Of a stretch of DNA of 64,000 bases, positions 43,602 through 52,823 are shown piece by piece. Source of the DNA: JACCTH01 sp050741915 (GTDB lineage: Bacteria; Actinomycetota; Acidimicrobiia; Spongiisociales; ZC4RG35). The translations under genes and the position numbers were made by a program. How positions within the stretch are numbered: the stretch's first letter is position 1; each line of letters starts with the position of its first letter. The DNA lies in the NCBI GenBank assembly GCA_050741915.1, contig JBOGEX010000057.1:5943-69942 (forward strand), given 5' to 3'. The notes under the pieces are model-generated. The model was not told the DNA's origin. It saw only the letters and a list, made by a program, of their open reading frames with translations, and did no database searches.

Positions 43602-44242
43602 GCAAAGTCGCGGTAGTGCTCTTTCCGGGGACCAACTGCGAGCTCGACACGGTGGAGGCGCTCGGCAATCTTGGGGCCGACGCCGAGATTGTTTGGCACA
43701 CGGAGTCCAACCTCGCCGGCCATGACGCGGTTGTGCTTCCCGGAGGCTTCGCCCACGGCGACTACTTGCGCACCGGAGCCATCGCTCGGTTTTCACCCGT
43801 GATGGACGGCGTCGCTCGCATGGCGGCCGCGGGGCGGCCGGTGCTCGGCATCTGCAACGGGTTTCAGATTCTATGTGAGGCCGGACTTCTTCCGGGAGGA
43901 TTCATCGCCAATCGCGACTTGTCCTTCCTTTGCAAGTGGGTGGAACTCGAGGTCGCCGATCAAGGCTCGATTCTCACTTCGGGCCTGGAACCAGGAACTC
44001 GTTTGCGATTGCCGCTCAACTCCTACGAAGGCAACTACGTAGCGCCCTCGGCTCAAGCTCGGGTGGTGCTGATTTATCGCGACGACCCCAACGGCTCGGA
44101 CCATTCAGCTGCGGCAATTGCCAACGACGCGGGCAATGTGGTGGGAGTAATGCCCCATCCCGAACGCGCCTCCGCTGATTGGCTGGGATCAGTCGACGGA
44201 AACCTACTGCTCGGCTCCTTCCTGCAAGCCGCGGCGGCATGA
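43598..44242 (+). CDS. purQ: FGAM synthase glutaminase subunit PurQ
   Basis: From GTG 43598 (GTGA overlap with purS) the protein has 214 residues. It is a class I amidotransferase: VLFPGTNCELDTVEAL, VLPGGFAHGDYLRTGA, VLGICNGFQILCEAGLLPG with the nucleophile Cys (about residue 86), and GVMPHPERA with the catalytic His. It supplies ammonia to PurL. Its TGA overlaps the purL ATG. Confidence 0.96.
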   Translation: MSKVAVVLFPGTNCELDTVEALGNLGADAEIVWHTESNLAGHDAVVLPGGFAHGDYLRTGAIARFSPVMDGVARMAAAGRPVLGICNGFQILCEAGLLPGGFIANRDLSFLCKWVELEVADQGSILTSGLEPGTRLRLPLNSYEGNYVAPSAQARVVLIYRDDPNGSDHSAAAIANDAGNVVGVMPHPERASADWLGSVDGNLLLGSFLQAAAA

Positions 44243-46467
44243 GGACCGAGGAGGTCGAACTCGAGTCCGAAGAGAGCGAGGTCCTCACCCTGCACAACCG
44301 CCTCGGTCTGACTGACGACGAATTCCGCCAGATTGTCGATCGCCTGGGCCGGGAGCCAAGTCGGGCGGAGCTGGCCATGTATTCGGTGATGTGGTCCGAA
44401 CATTGCTCATACAAATCGTCACGGGTCTATCTGAGTCGGTTTCCGACCGAGGCGCCGTGGGTGGTGGTCGGTCCCGGTGAGAACGCCGGAGTGGTCGATG
44501 TCGGAGAGGGATGGCTGGCAGCGCTGCGGATCGAAAGCCACAACCACCCGTCGTTCGTAGAGCCATATCAAGGAGCGGCGACGGGCGTGGGGGGAATCAT
44601 CCGGGACATCTTCACAATGGGAGCGCGTCCCATTGCGCTCTGGGATTCGCTCCGCTTCGGTCCGCTCGACCAGCCGAAAAACCGCTATCTATTCGCTGGA
44701 GTGGTGGCCGGGATCGCTAGCTATGGCAATGCCGTCGGGGTGCCAACCGTCGGCGGCGAGGTGGCGTTCGCCGAGCATTACTCAGACAATCCGCTCGTCA
44801 ACGTGATGTGTTTGGGTTTGATGCGCACCGACGATCTGGTCCTGGCCACATCTGGCCCGCCGGGGACGATGGCCATCCTCCTCGGGGCCCCAACCGGGCG
44901 GGACGGGATCGGGGGGGCTTCGGTTCTCGCCTCAGCTTCCTTCGATGAAAGCTCGCTGGAGAAGCGCCCCGCGGTCCAGGTCGGAGATCCTTTCGAGGAA
45001 AAGAAGCTCATCGAGGCGTGCCTCGAGCTCTACCGGCGCAAGCTCGTCTTGGGTGTCCAGGACTTGGGAGCGGCCGGACTTTCCTGCGCTATCAGCGAGC
45101 CGGTGTCCCGCTCCGGTAATGGAGTGAGGATCGATCTCGACCGAGTTCATACGCGTGAGCCGGACATGTCCGCCCTCGAACTCCTGATGTCCGAGTCGCA
45201 GGAACGAATGATGGCTTTCGTTCACCCCGACAAGGTCGCTGAGGTGATCGAGGTCGCCCGGCGCTGGGAAACCGAAGCCTCGATCCTGGGCGTGGTGACC
45301 GATTCACTCAATGTCGTCGTCTCCTTCGCCGGTGAGGTCGTGGCAGATATCCCGGCCCGGTCCCTCACCACCGAAGCCCCGCGCTACCAGCGACCGTTGG
45401 GCGAACCGGGATGGATGGAGGATCTCTGGTCCAACACCGTCAAGTTCGTTGCCCAGCCGGCCATCGCCACCGGGTTGCTGCAGCTTCTTTCGGAACCCGA
45501 GCTCGGATCGAAAGAGTGGATCTACGAACAGTACGACCACATGCTGTTCTTGAACACGGTGGTGGGACCCGGCCACGACGCCACCCTCTTGCGGTTGAAG
45601 GGAACCGAGCGGGGCCTCGCCCTCACCACCGACGGTAACGGTCGGGTTTGCTACCTCGATCCCCGCCGGGGAGCGGCTCGCCTCGTGTGGGAGGCCGCTC
45701 TCAACGTCGCAGTGGTGGGAGCCGAGCCATTGGCCGTGGTCGACAACCTCAACTTCGGTAACCCTGAAAAGCCCGAAGTCATGTGGCAGTTTCGGGAGAC
45801 CGTCGAAGGGATCACCGAAGCCTGTGAGGCCTTGGGGGTGCCGGTGGTGGGAGGGAACGTCTCGTTCTACAACGAGACCGACGGCCTCGACATTTATCCG
45901 TCGCCCGTAGTCGGGATGCTGGGTCTGGTGGAGGACCTTCGACTCCCGCCCTCGCGCCTCGACCGGGCAGGTGCGGGGATGGGGATCTATCTCGTCGGCA
46001 ACGAATGGGCGCCGAACCTGGCCGGATCGGCGTTCGAAAAGGTCACCTTCGGTCACGTGGGGGGGCGACCAACGGGACCTGATCGCGCCATGGGTAACGC
46101 CACGGTGACGGCCGCCCGGAGAATGGCGCAGGCCGGTGTACCCGTTCTCCACGACATCTCGATGGGTGGGCTGGCGATGGCAATCGCCGAGATCTGCATC
46201 GCCTCTAGGGTTGGAGCCACCGTTACCTACAGCGACTGGCGCTTTCTGTTCAGCGAGGACCCTCATCGCTTTCTCGCCGTCGTTCCTGCCTCCCAGGATG
46301 ATCTGATCAGAAAGACTGGCAGTGAGCTCGGAGTTCCCTTCACCCGGATCGGGAGCACGGGCGGTGATGCCATCGTCTTCGATCGCGGGGGAGTGCGGGC
46401 TGCGGTCGATCTTGCCGTGGCCTCCGCAGCGTGGCGAAAAGCATTACCCGAGCATCTACGAACCTAA
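44239..46467 (+). CDS. purL: FGAM synthase large subunit PurL (short form)
   Basis: The 742-residue protein starts at ATG 44239 (overlap with purQ). It has the short PurL marks: YSVMWSEHCSYKSSR, ESHNHPSFVEPYQGAATGVGGIIRDIFTMGARPIA, PTVGGEVAF, QDLGAAGLSCAISE, and the second AIRS half with LTTDGNGR, DNLNFGNPEKPE, GGNVSFYNETDG, DISMGGLA. This form needs PurS and PurQ, whose genes lie directly upstream. The exporter gene begins about 6 nt after its stop. Confidence 0.97.
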   Translation: MRTEEVELESEESEVLTLHNRLGLTDDEFRQIVDRLGREPSRAELAMYSVMWSEHCSYKSSRVYLSRFPTEAPWVVVGPGENAGVVDVGEGWLAALRIESHNHPSFVEPYQGAATGVGGIIRDIFTMGARPIALWDSLRFGPLDQPKNRYLFAGVVAGIASYGNAVGVPTVGGEVAFAEHYSDNPLVNVMCLGLMRTDDLVLATSGPPGTMAILLGAPTGRDGIGGASVLASASFDESSLEKRPAVQVGDPFEEKKLIEACLELYRRKLVLGVQDLGAAGLSCAISEPVSRSGNGVRIDLDRVHTREPDMSALELLMSESQERMMAFVHPDKVAEVIEVARRWETEASILGVVTDSLNVVVSFAGEVVADIPARSLTTEAPRYQRPLGEPGWMEDLWSNTVKFVAQPAIATGLLQLLSEPELGSKEWIYEQYDHMLFLNTVVGPGHDATLLRLKGTERGLALTTDGNGRVCYLDPRRGAARLVWEAALNVAVVGAEPLAVVDNLNFGNPEKPEVMWQFRETVEGITEACEALGVPVVGGNVSFYNETDGLDIYPSPVVGMLGLVEDLRLPPSRLDRAGAGMGIYLVGNEWAPNLAGSAFEKVTFGHVGGRPTGPDRAMGNATVTAARRMAQAGVPVLHDISMGGLAMAIAEICIASRVGATVTYSDWRFLFSEDPHRFLAVVPASQDDLIRKTGSELGVPFTRIGSTGGDAIVFDRGGVRAAVDLAVASAAWRKALPEHLRT

Positions 46468-46472
46468 GGCCT

Positions 46473-48241
46473 GTGAACGACCGTTCTTCGCCCCTGCGCC
46501 GGCTTTGGCAATACTCGGGGCCCATCGACGAAAAGTGGTTTGGGCCACATCGTTCTCGGTGCTCAACAAGCTGGCGGACGTTCTTCCCGAACTGGTGATC
46601 GGGGCTGCCGTCGATGTGGTCGTGCGAGGCGCCGACTCTTTCGTGGGACGGGCGTTCGGCATCTCCAGTCGCTTCGATCAATTGCTCCTACTGGCTTCGG
46701 TCAACTTCATCATCTGGTTGGTCGAGTCGATCACCGAGTACATCGCCAACCTGGGATGGCGCAACCTGGCCCAGACAATCGAGCACGAAGCGCGTATGGA
46801 TGCCTATCGCCACGTTCAGGAACTCGAGATCGCCTGGTTCGAGGACCGCTCCACTGGCGGTCTGCTTTCGATCCTCAACGACGACGTCAATCAGTTGGAG
46901 CGATTCCTTGATGTCGGCGCTTCCGATTTCATCCGTACCTTCGTCAACGTCGTATTCGTGGGGGTAGTTTTCTTCACCGCCTCGCCGATGGTGGGGCTGG
47001 TCGCTTTCCTTCCGATCCCGCTGATCGTCTGGGGCTCGATCGTTTATCAAAAGCGCCTGTCGCCCCGTTACCAGCATGTCCGCGAGAGCGCTGGAGACCT
47101 GGGCGCTCTCCTCGCCAACAACCTGGCTGGAATCGCCACCATTCGCGCTTTCTCGGCCGAGGAACGCGAGTCCGATCGGGTCGAAGGCATGTCGGATCGC
47201 TACCGGCTGGCCAATCGGGATGCGATCAAGCTGTCGTCGGCATTCGTTCCCATCATCCGCCTCGCCATCCTCACGGGCTTCACGCTGACCCTCATCCTCG
47301 GTGGGCGCGCCACCTTGGCGGGAGCCATGGAGGTGGGCGTATTCTCGGTTCTGGTCTACATGACCCAGCGTTTGTTGTGGCCGCTAACCCGGCTAGGGGA
47401 GACATTCGACCTCTATCAGCGGGCAATGGCCTCGACCCGGCGCATCCTCGATCTGCTGGCGGTCTCGCCGACCATCATACCCGGCTCGGCTCGCCTGCCA
47501 CACCCGGTACAGGGTCAGGTTTCCTTCGAGTCGGTCGACTTCGCCTACTCCGATGGACGACTGGTCCTCTCCGACCTCAGTCTTTCGGTGCCTGCGGGCG
47601 AGACCCATGCCATCGTTGGCGCTACCGGCGCCGGCAAGTCGACCTTGGTCAGGCTCTTCCTCCGTCTCTACGACCCGTCGGCGGGACGGATCACTTTCGA
47701 TGGCACCGACCTGCGGGACCTCTCCTTCGCCTCGCTGCGACATTCGATCGGGTACGTGGGCCAGGACGTCTTCTTATTCCAGGGGACGGTGCGGGAGAAC
47801 CTGACCTACGGCCGACCCGATGCGACCGAGGCCGAGATCGAAGAAGCCGCCGCTCTGGCCGAGGCGACCGAGTTCATCAAGGAGCTGCCCGTCGGGTACG
47901 AGACGGTGGTCGGCGAACGGGGACAGAAGCTGTCCGGTGGTCAGCGCCAGCGACTTTCAATTGCCCGGGCAATCCTGCGCGATCCGCCCGTCTTGGTGCT
48001 CGACGAGGCCACGTCTTCGGTAGATAACGAGACCGAGGCGGCGATCCAGCACTCGCTCGATATCGTTGGCAAGGACCGCACGGTCATCGTGATTGCCCAT
48101 CGCTTGTCGACCGTCCGATACGCCGATCGGATTCACGTCCTCGAGGACGGACGTCTGACGGAAGCCGGCACCCACGACGAGTTGGTCGGAGGCGGTGGCC
48201 TCTACGCTGCCTTGTGGAGAGTGCAAACGGGAGTCCGATAA
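46473..48241 (+). CDS. ABC-type exporter (fused membrane and ATPase domains), apparent frameshift near its start
   Basis: The main frame encodes an exporter half-transporter: six transmembrane helices (about residues 20-300), then an ATPase with GATGAGKST (Walker A), GYVGQDVFLFQGTVREN (Q-loop), LSGGQRQRLSIARAIL (signature), VLVLDEATSSVDNET (Walker B) and IAHRLSTV. The family's N-terminal motif appears in another frame: GTG 46473 reads ...SSPLRRLWQYSGP up to about 46520, and the main frame continues HRRKVVWATSFSVLNK from 46523. One extra C in GGGGCCC at 46517-46523 would join them. As written, TTG 46505 is the first start of the main frame. Substrate unknown. Confidence 0.88.
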
Positions 48242-48274
48242 CGCTGGGCCCGGTCCCGTTCCCCACCAACCGGC

Positions 48275-48703
48275 CTAGCCGAGGGGGTGCCTCCACCGCA
48301 GGCCCCGGAATCGAGCGAAATCACGATCGGTGGTCATCCATTCAGATCCCGACTCAATCGCCAGTGCCGCCAAATACGCATCGGAAATGAGGTTTCCTTT
48401 TGCTCCCGCAGTCGCGCAAAGGTCGGTAAATATGCGCCAGTGCCTTGGTCCGGGGGCGATCAGAACGCCATTGGGCCTGCCGCGAAGACCGTCCAGTTGC
48501 GAGATCACCTCTCCAAGCGGCGTCGGGGGGTCAAAAATCCTGGGATGAGTCAGGACGCGGACAACTCCACTTAGCACGAGCTCTGACAATCCAAAGGCCT
48601 CTGAAGAGTTGGCCACCCCCGTTAGCCACCCGAGGAATTCAGCATGCCGAGGCGCATCCGCACGGAGGGCATACACAAGGACGTTGACATCCGGAAGGAT
48701 CAA
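48275..48703 (-). CDS. vapC: PIN-domain toxin (VapC family)
   Basis: The 142-residue protein has the PIN pattern: MILPDVNVLVYALRADAPRH with the first catalytic Asp, SELVLSGVVRVLTHPRIF with the Glu, NLISDAYLAALAIESGSEWMTTDRDFARFRGLRW with the later Asps. It should be a Mg-dependent RNase. Its ATG overlaps the vapB stop (ATGA). It reads convergently with the ABC exporter gene, 33 nt apart. Confidence 0.92.
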   Translation of the reverse strand: MILPDVNVLVYALRADAPRHAEFLGWLTGVANSSEAFGLSELVLSGVVRVLTHPRIFDPPTPLGEVISQLDGLRGRPNGVLIAPGPRHWRIFTDLCATAGAKGNLISDAYLAALAIESGSEWMTTDRDFARFRGLRWRHPLG

Positions 48704-48954
48704 TCCTCCTCCATGAGGTCCAACAAGGCCACGCTGTCATCGAGGTCAACCCCCGGCTGCAAACCATTGCCGTCGAAAGGCGTGATCCGAAACGTTTGGC
48801 TATCGACCTCAGCTGCATCCCGTCGCGCTAGCTCTGCGCGCAGTGCGTCCTCAATGACGCTGGTAAGCGTGTGGCCGCGTCGAACAGCCTCGGCCTTGAC
48901 TCGCCGCAATAGATCGTCGTCGAAGTTGATAGTGGTTCTAATACAGCAAAGCAT
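48700..48954 (-). CDS. vapB: Ribbon-helix-helix antitoxin (VapB family)
   Basis: The 84-residue protein has an N-terminal RHH/MetJ-type DNA-binding region (RTTINFDDDLLRRVKAEAVRRGHTLTSVIEDALRAELARR) and an acidic C-terminal tail (ITPFDGNGLQPGVDLDDSVALLDLMEED) that should bind the toxin. It lies directly ahead of vapC and likely represses the pair. The ATG at 48954 adds an odd MLCCI start. Confidence 0.9.
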   Translation of the reverse strand: MLCCIRTTINFDDDLLRRVKAEAVRRGHTLTSVIEDALRAELARRDAAEVDSQTFRITPFDGNGLQPGVDLDDSVALLDLMEED

Positions 48955-49023
48955 ATCGCATGCTCATCTTGCTGCCTTAGCATCCCTGGACCCTTGTGGC
49001 GCGAGGCGTCGAGAAGTGGCGAA

Positions 49024-49029
49024 TACCAT
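49024..49029 (+). promoter_or_regulatory. purF: Putative -10 hexamer of the purF-purM transcript
   Basis: TACCAT ends 6 nt before the purF ATG at 49036; no ribosome site lies between, which suggests a leaderless mRNA. Same hexamer as before purC. Confidence 0.5.
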
Positions 49030-49035
49030 GACCAA

Positions 49036-50490
49036 ATGAACCAAGAATCGGGAGAGGCCTGCGGGGTTTTCGGGGTGTACGCCCCCGGCCAAGGTGCGTC
49101 CGATCTCTGTTATTACGGCCTCTTCGCCCTTCAACACCGGGGCCAAGAGTCGGCCGGGATAGCCACCTCCGACGGGCGAACGGTGACTATTTATAAGGAT
49201 CTCGGATTAGTGGCGCAGGTCTTCTCAGACACAAACCTGGCCGGCCTCGAGGGTCATATCGGGATCGGCCACACCCGCTACTCGACCACCGGATCGAATC
49301 GTTGGGAGAACTCACAGCCCGCCCACCATCAGGTGGGAATGACCTCGATTGCTCTCGCCCATAACGGCAACCTCACCAACACGGCTGCCCTCAGCGAACG
49401 GCATCCACTGGCACCTGGGCAAGGCAGCTCCGACTCGGCGGTGATGGTGGCGGCGATTGCGGCCGCGACGGATGACGATCGCAGTGATGGGCGCGGTCTG
49501 GAGATGGCGCTGACGGAGACCCTTCCAACCTTCGAAGGGGCCTTCTCGTTGGTCTTGATGGATCAGGGCCGGCTCTTCGGCGTGCGCGATCCCTACGGTT
49601 TCCGACCCCTCTGCCTGGGGCGTCTGCCCGAGACAGTCACTGGCCAAGCGGGGTGGGTGCTGGCGTCGGAAACTGCCGCCCTCGACATCGTGGGCGCTTC
49701 GTTTGTCCGGGAGGTGGCTCCCGGAGAAGTGGTGATCATCGATGCCAGCGGAATGCGATCGAGCTTTCCGTTTCCACGCACCCAACCCCAGCTATGCGTC
49801 TTCGAGTTCGTGTACTTCGCCCGACCAGATTCCCAGCTGGGGGGAAGGAACGTCTATTCCTCCCGCTACGAGATGGGGCGGCGGCTGGCGTCCGAGCACC
49901 CTCTGGAAGCCGATGTCGTCGTCCCCGTCCCCGAATCGGGTATACCGGCCGCGCAGGGCTTTGCAGCCGTATCCGGTATTGCCTATGCCGACGGTCTGGT
50001 CAAGAACCGTTATGTCGGCCGCACTTTCATCGAGCCCAACCAACTGCTCCGCGACCGGGGGGTGAAGCTGAAGCTCAACCCGATCGTCGACACCCTCGTC
50101 GGAAAGCGAGTTGTTCTCATCGACGATTCGATCGTCCGGGGGTCGACCACTCGCCAGCTTGTCTCCCTGGTCCGGGAGACGGGTGCGAAGGAGGTCCACC
50201 TTCGCATATCTTCTCCTCCCTATAGGTGGCCCTGCTTCTACGGAATGGACACCTCGGATCGCAACTCGTTGATCGCCGCTCGGATGGAACCGGAAGAGAT
50301 TCGCCGGCATGTCGGGGCCGACTCCTTGGGCTACCTATCACTCGACGGTTTACTGGCGGCAACCGGTGCTGACCCTCGGGGGTTCTGCCACGCCTGCCTT
50401 TCAGGTGAATATCCAACGGATGTCGAGGGCGCTCAGGGAAAGTTCTGGTTGGAGGAAATGGGCACCGAAGACCTGGTCCGCCATCCTTGA
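49036..50490 (+). CDS. purF: Amidophosphoribosyltransferase
   Basis: The 484-residue enzyme starts purine synthesis by making phosphoribosylamine from PRPP and glutamine. ATG 49036 puts the nucleophile Cys at about residue 9 after a short propeptide (EACGVFGVY), as in the Bacillus type. Other marks: HTRYSTTGSN, LAHNGNLTN, RDPYGFRPLCLG, the PRPP loop VVLIDDSIVRGSTTRQL. Four cysteines at the [4Fe-4S] places of Bacillus PurF are present (QLCVFEF, PCFYGMD, FCHACLSGEYP). An upstream in-frame start (48994) lies before the TACCAT and is less likely. Confidence 0.96.
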   Translation: MNQESGEACGVFGVYAPGQGASDLCYYGLFALQHRGQESAGIATSDGRTVTIYKDLGLVAQVFSDTNLAGLEGHIGIGHTRYSTTGSNRWENSQPAHHQVGMTSIALAHNGNLTNTAALSERHPLAPGQGSSDSAVMVAAIAAATDDDRSDGRGLEMALTETLPTFEGAFSLVLMDQGRLFGVRDPYGFRPLCLGRLPETVTGQAGWVLASETAALDIVGASFVREVAPGEVVIIDASGMRSSFPFPRTQPQLCVFEFVYFARPDSQLGGRNVYSSRYEMGRRLASEHPLEADVVVPVPESGIPAAQGFAAVSGIAYADGLVKNRYVGRTFIEPNQLLRDRGVKLKLNPIVDTLVGKRVVLIDDSIVRGSTTRQLVSLVRETGAKEVHLRISSPPYRWPCFYGMDTSDRNSLIAARMEPEEIRRHVGADSLGYLSLDGLLAATGADPRGFCHACLSGEYPTDVEGAQGKFWLEEMGTEDLVRHP

Positions 50491-51482
50491 GCAGTTATCG
50501 ATCAGCCGGGGTCAGCCTCGACGGTGCCGACCGCCACGTCGATGCGATCGCTCCCCTGGTCACATCGACCTGGACCTCTTCGGTTAGAGGGACGTTCGGC
50601 GGCTTCGCCGCCGGGATCAAAATCCCGCCCGGCTATCAGAACCCGATCCTGATGATGACCACCGACGGGGTGGGAACCAAGCTGGAACTCGCCCGGCAGA
50701 CCGGGCGCTGGGACGGGATCGGCTCTGACCTGGTGGCGATGGTGGTCGATGATCTGGCGGCCTCCGGGGCGACACCTCTGGGCCTGGTCGATTACATGGC
50801 CGTCGGCGCCCTCGATCCCGAGCGCGACACACGAGTGGTCGCTTCGATCGCCGCCGCCTGTCGCGACGCTGGGGTGGTACTGCTCGGGGGCGAGACCGCC
50901 GAGCATCCGGGAGTCATGGAGGCCGATCAGATCGACCTCGCGGCGGCGGCATTGGGGGTCGTTGAGGAGGGAGCGGAGCTAGGACCGGCTCGGGTTTCCG
51001 AGGGCGACTTGGTGGTCGGCCTTCTTTCTCCCAACCTTCGATCCAACGGATTCTCCTTAGTGCGAAGAATCGTGGCAAGCCGGGATCTCGACGAGCCGGT
51101 GCGGGGCGAGGCCGCCTCGCTGGGAGAGGTCTTGTTGCGCCCGTCGCTCATCTATGCGCCTGTGGTGCAGCCTGTGCTCCGCTTTTGCCACGCCGCCGTC
51201 CATGTCACCGGAGGCGGGCTATCAGGCAATCTCCCACGCGTGCTGCCGAACGGCCTCGGGGCGAAGATCGACTCGAGGCGGTGGCAAGTTCCTCCGATTT
51301 TTTATCGACTGCGAGAATGGGGCGGGATTCCGGAGGAAGAGCTTTTCTCAGTCTTCAATATGGGCATCGGCTTTTGCCTCCTGGTTCCACCCGACTCCCT
51401 GGAGCAGGTGATGGCGACTACCAGGGGAGTCGTGATCGGGGGAGTGACTACCGGCTCTGGCGTCGAATTGTCGTCTCGTTAG
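50487..51482 (+). CDS. purM: AIR synthetase
   Basis: The 331-residue enzyme closes FGAM to AIR using ATP. TTG 50487 overlaps the purF TGA. Marks: SYRSAGVSLDGADR, TTDGVGTKLELA, DLVAMVVDDLAASGATPLGLVDYMAVG, LLGGETAEHPGVM, GLLSPNLRSNGFSLVRRI, HVTGGGLSGNLPRVLP and FNMGIGFCLLV. PurM is usually close to 340-350 residues, so the length is normal. It ends 9 nt before the aminotransferase gene. Confidence 0.96.
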   Translation: MSSYRSAGVSLDGADRHVDAIAPLVTSTWTSSVRGTFGGFAAGIKIPPGYQNPILMMTTDGVGTKLELARQTGRWDGIGSDLVAMVVDDLAASGATPLGLVDYMAVGALDPERDTRVVASIAAACRDAGVVLLGGETAEHPGVMEADQIDLAAAALGVVEEGAELGPARVSEGDLVVGLLSPNLRSNGFSLVRRIVASRDLDEPVRGEAASLGEVLLRPSLIYAPVVQPVLRFCHAAVHVTGGGLSGNLPRVLPNGLGAKIDSRRWQVPPIFYRLREWGGIPEEELFSVFNMGIGFCLLVPPDSLEQVMATTRGVVIGGVTTGSGVELSSR

Positions 51483-51491
51483 CCTGGGAAG

Positions 51492-52775
51492 ATGAGCGAT
51501 CTGATTTCTCGCCACCGACAGGTCATCGCGCCTGTCATCGCTTTCGATACGGAGATCGTGGCCGAACGGGCAGCAGGGATCTGGGTCTACGACTCCGAGG
51601 GTCGACGTTATGCCGACTTCGCATGCGGGACCGCCGTGGTCAACCTGGGGCATAACCACCCGGCCGTGGTCGAGGCAGCTCATCGCCAGATCGATCGTTT
51701 CATCCACTCGGGCTGCATCTTCCGCTACGACACCCTCGTGGAAGCGGCTGAGATGCTGGCCGAGCTGACCCCTCCGGCAATTGAGAAGTTTGGGTTCGCC
51801 AACTCCGGTTCGGAGGCGGTCGAGGCGGCCGTGAAGCTGACTCGCAAAGTCACGGGCCGGCAGGGCGTGATCGTGTTCCGGGGAGGATTCCATGGCCGAA
51901 CGATGGGCTCGGTCAGCTACACGACCTCGAACTCCAAGTACCGGGATGGATACCACCCGATCCTGGGTTCGGTGTTCGTGGCGCCGTTTCCACATCCCTA
52001 TCGATGGGGGATGACTGACGAGCAGGCCGTCGACTACTGCCTCTGGGATCTCGACATGATGTTTCGTCATGAGGTCAGCCCGCAGAACATCGCCGGGTTC
52101 CTCGTCGAGCCCGTTCAGGGGGAGGGTGGGTATTACCCGGCGCCCCCCAACTTTCTCGATGAACTGCGGGCTCTGGCTGACCGGCACGGAATCAAGATCA
52201 TCTACGACGAAGTGCAAACTGGCTTCGGCCGGACCGCCGAGTGGTTCGCTACCGACCTCTACCGAGCCAAGCCCGATGTAATCGCTCTGGGCAAGGGCAT
52301 CGCCAACGGGCTTCCACTTTCGGCCTACGGAGCCTCAGCCGAGATGATCGACGCCTGGCCACGCGGTTCCCACGGCACGACCTTCGGTGGAAACCCGGTG
52401 GCCACGGCGGCGGCGGTGGCGGTGATGAACACGATGGGCGATCTCTTGCCTCATGCTCGCGACCTCTCATCGCGCGCCTTCGAGCACCTGGCGAAACTGG
52501 CGGCAGATCACCCAACTATCGGCGACGTGCGCGGGCACGGCCTGATGATCGGAATTGAACTTATCTCCGACACAGAAACCCGCATGCAGGATGCGGCGGC
52601 GTTTGCACACGTCCAGAGCTACTGCCTCGAGCGCGATCTGATCATCATCGACTGTGGGCCCGATGGGAATGTCATTCGCTACATCCCGGCGCTCATCACC
52701 ACCGAGGAGCAGCTCGACTGGTCACTCGACCTCATTGACGAGGCGCTCTCTGACTACGAAGGCAAGGCCCACTAG
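51492..52775 (+). CDS. Class III aminotransferase (4-aminobutyrate type)
   Basis: The 427-residue PLP enzyme has ADFACGTAVVNLGHNHPAVVEA, FANSGSEAVEAAVKLTRKVTGR, FRGGFHGRTMGSVSYT, the Asp in IIYDEVQTGFGRTAEWFA, and the PLP Lys in VIALGKGIANGLPLSA, then HGTTFGGNPVATAAA. This best fits 4-aminobutyrate or related omega-amino acid transaminases. ATG 51492 is 6 nt after TAGCCT (51480-51485), a possible -10 giving a leaderless message. No succinate-semialdehyde dehydrogenase gene is nearby, so the in vivo substrate is open. Confidence 0.9.
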   Translation: MSDLISRHRQVIAPVIAFDTEIVAERAAGIWVYDSEGRRYADFACGTAVVNLGHNHPAVVEAAHRQIDRFIHSGCIFRYDTLVEAAEMLAELTPPAIEKFGFANSGSEAVEAAVKLTRKVTGRQGVIVFRGGFHGRTMGSVSYTTSNSKYRDGYHPILGSVFVAPFPHPYRWGMTDEQAVDYCLWDLDMMFRHEVSPQNIAGFLVEPVQGEGGYYPAPPNFLDELRALADRHGIKIIYDEVQTGFGRTAEWFATDLYRAKPDVIALGKGIANGLPLSAYGASAEMIDAWPRGSHGTTFGGNPVATAAAVAVMNTMGDLLPHARDLSSRAFEHLAKLAADHPTIGDVRGHGLMIGIELISDTETRMQDAAAFAHVQSYCLERDLIIIDCGPDGNVIRYIPALITTEEQLDWSLDLIDEALSDYEGKAH

Positions 52776-52823
52776 GCGATCCCGGGCGTGGAACTCCGCC
52801 ACCGGCAGCAACGTCCAACCCCC

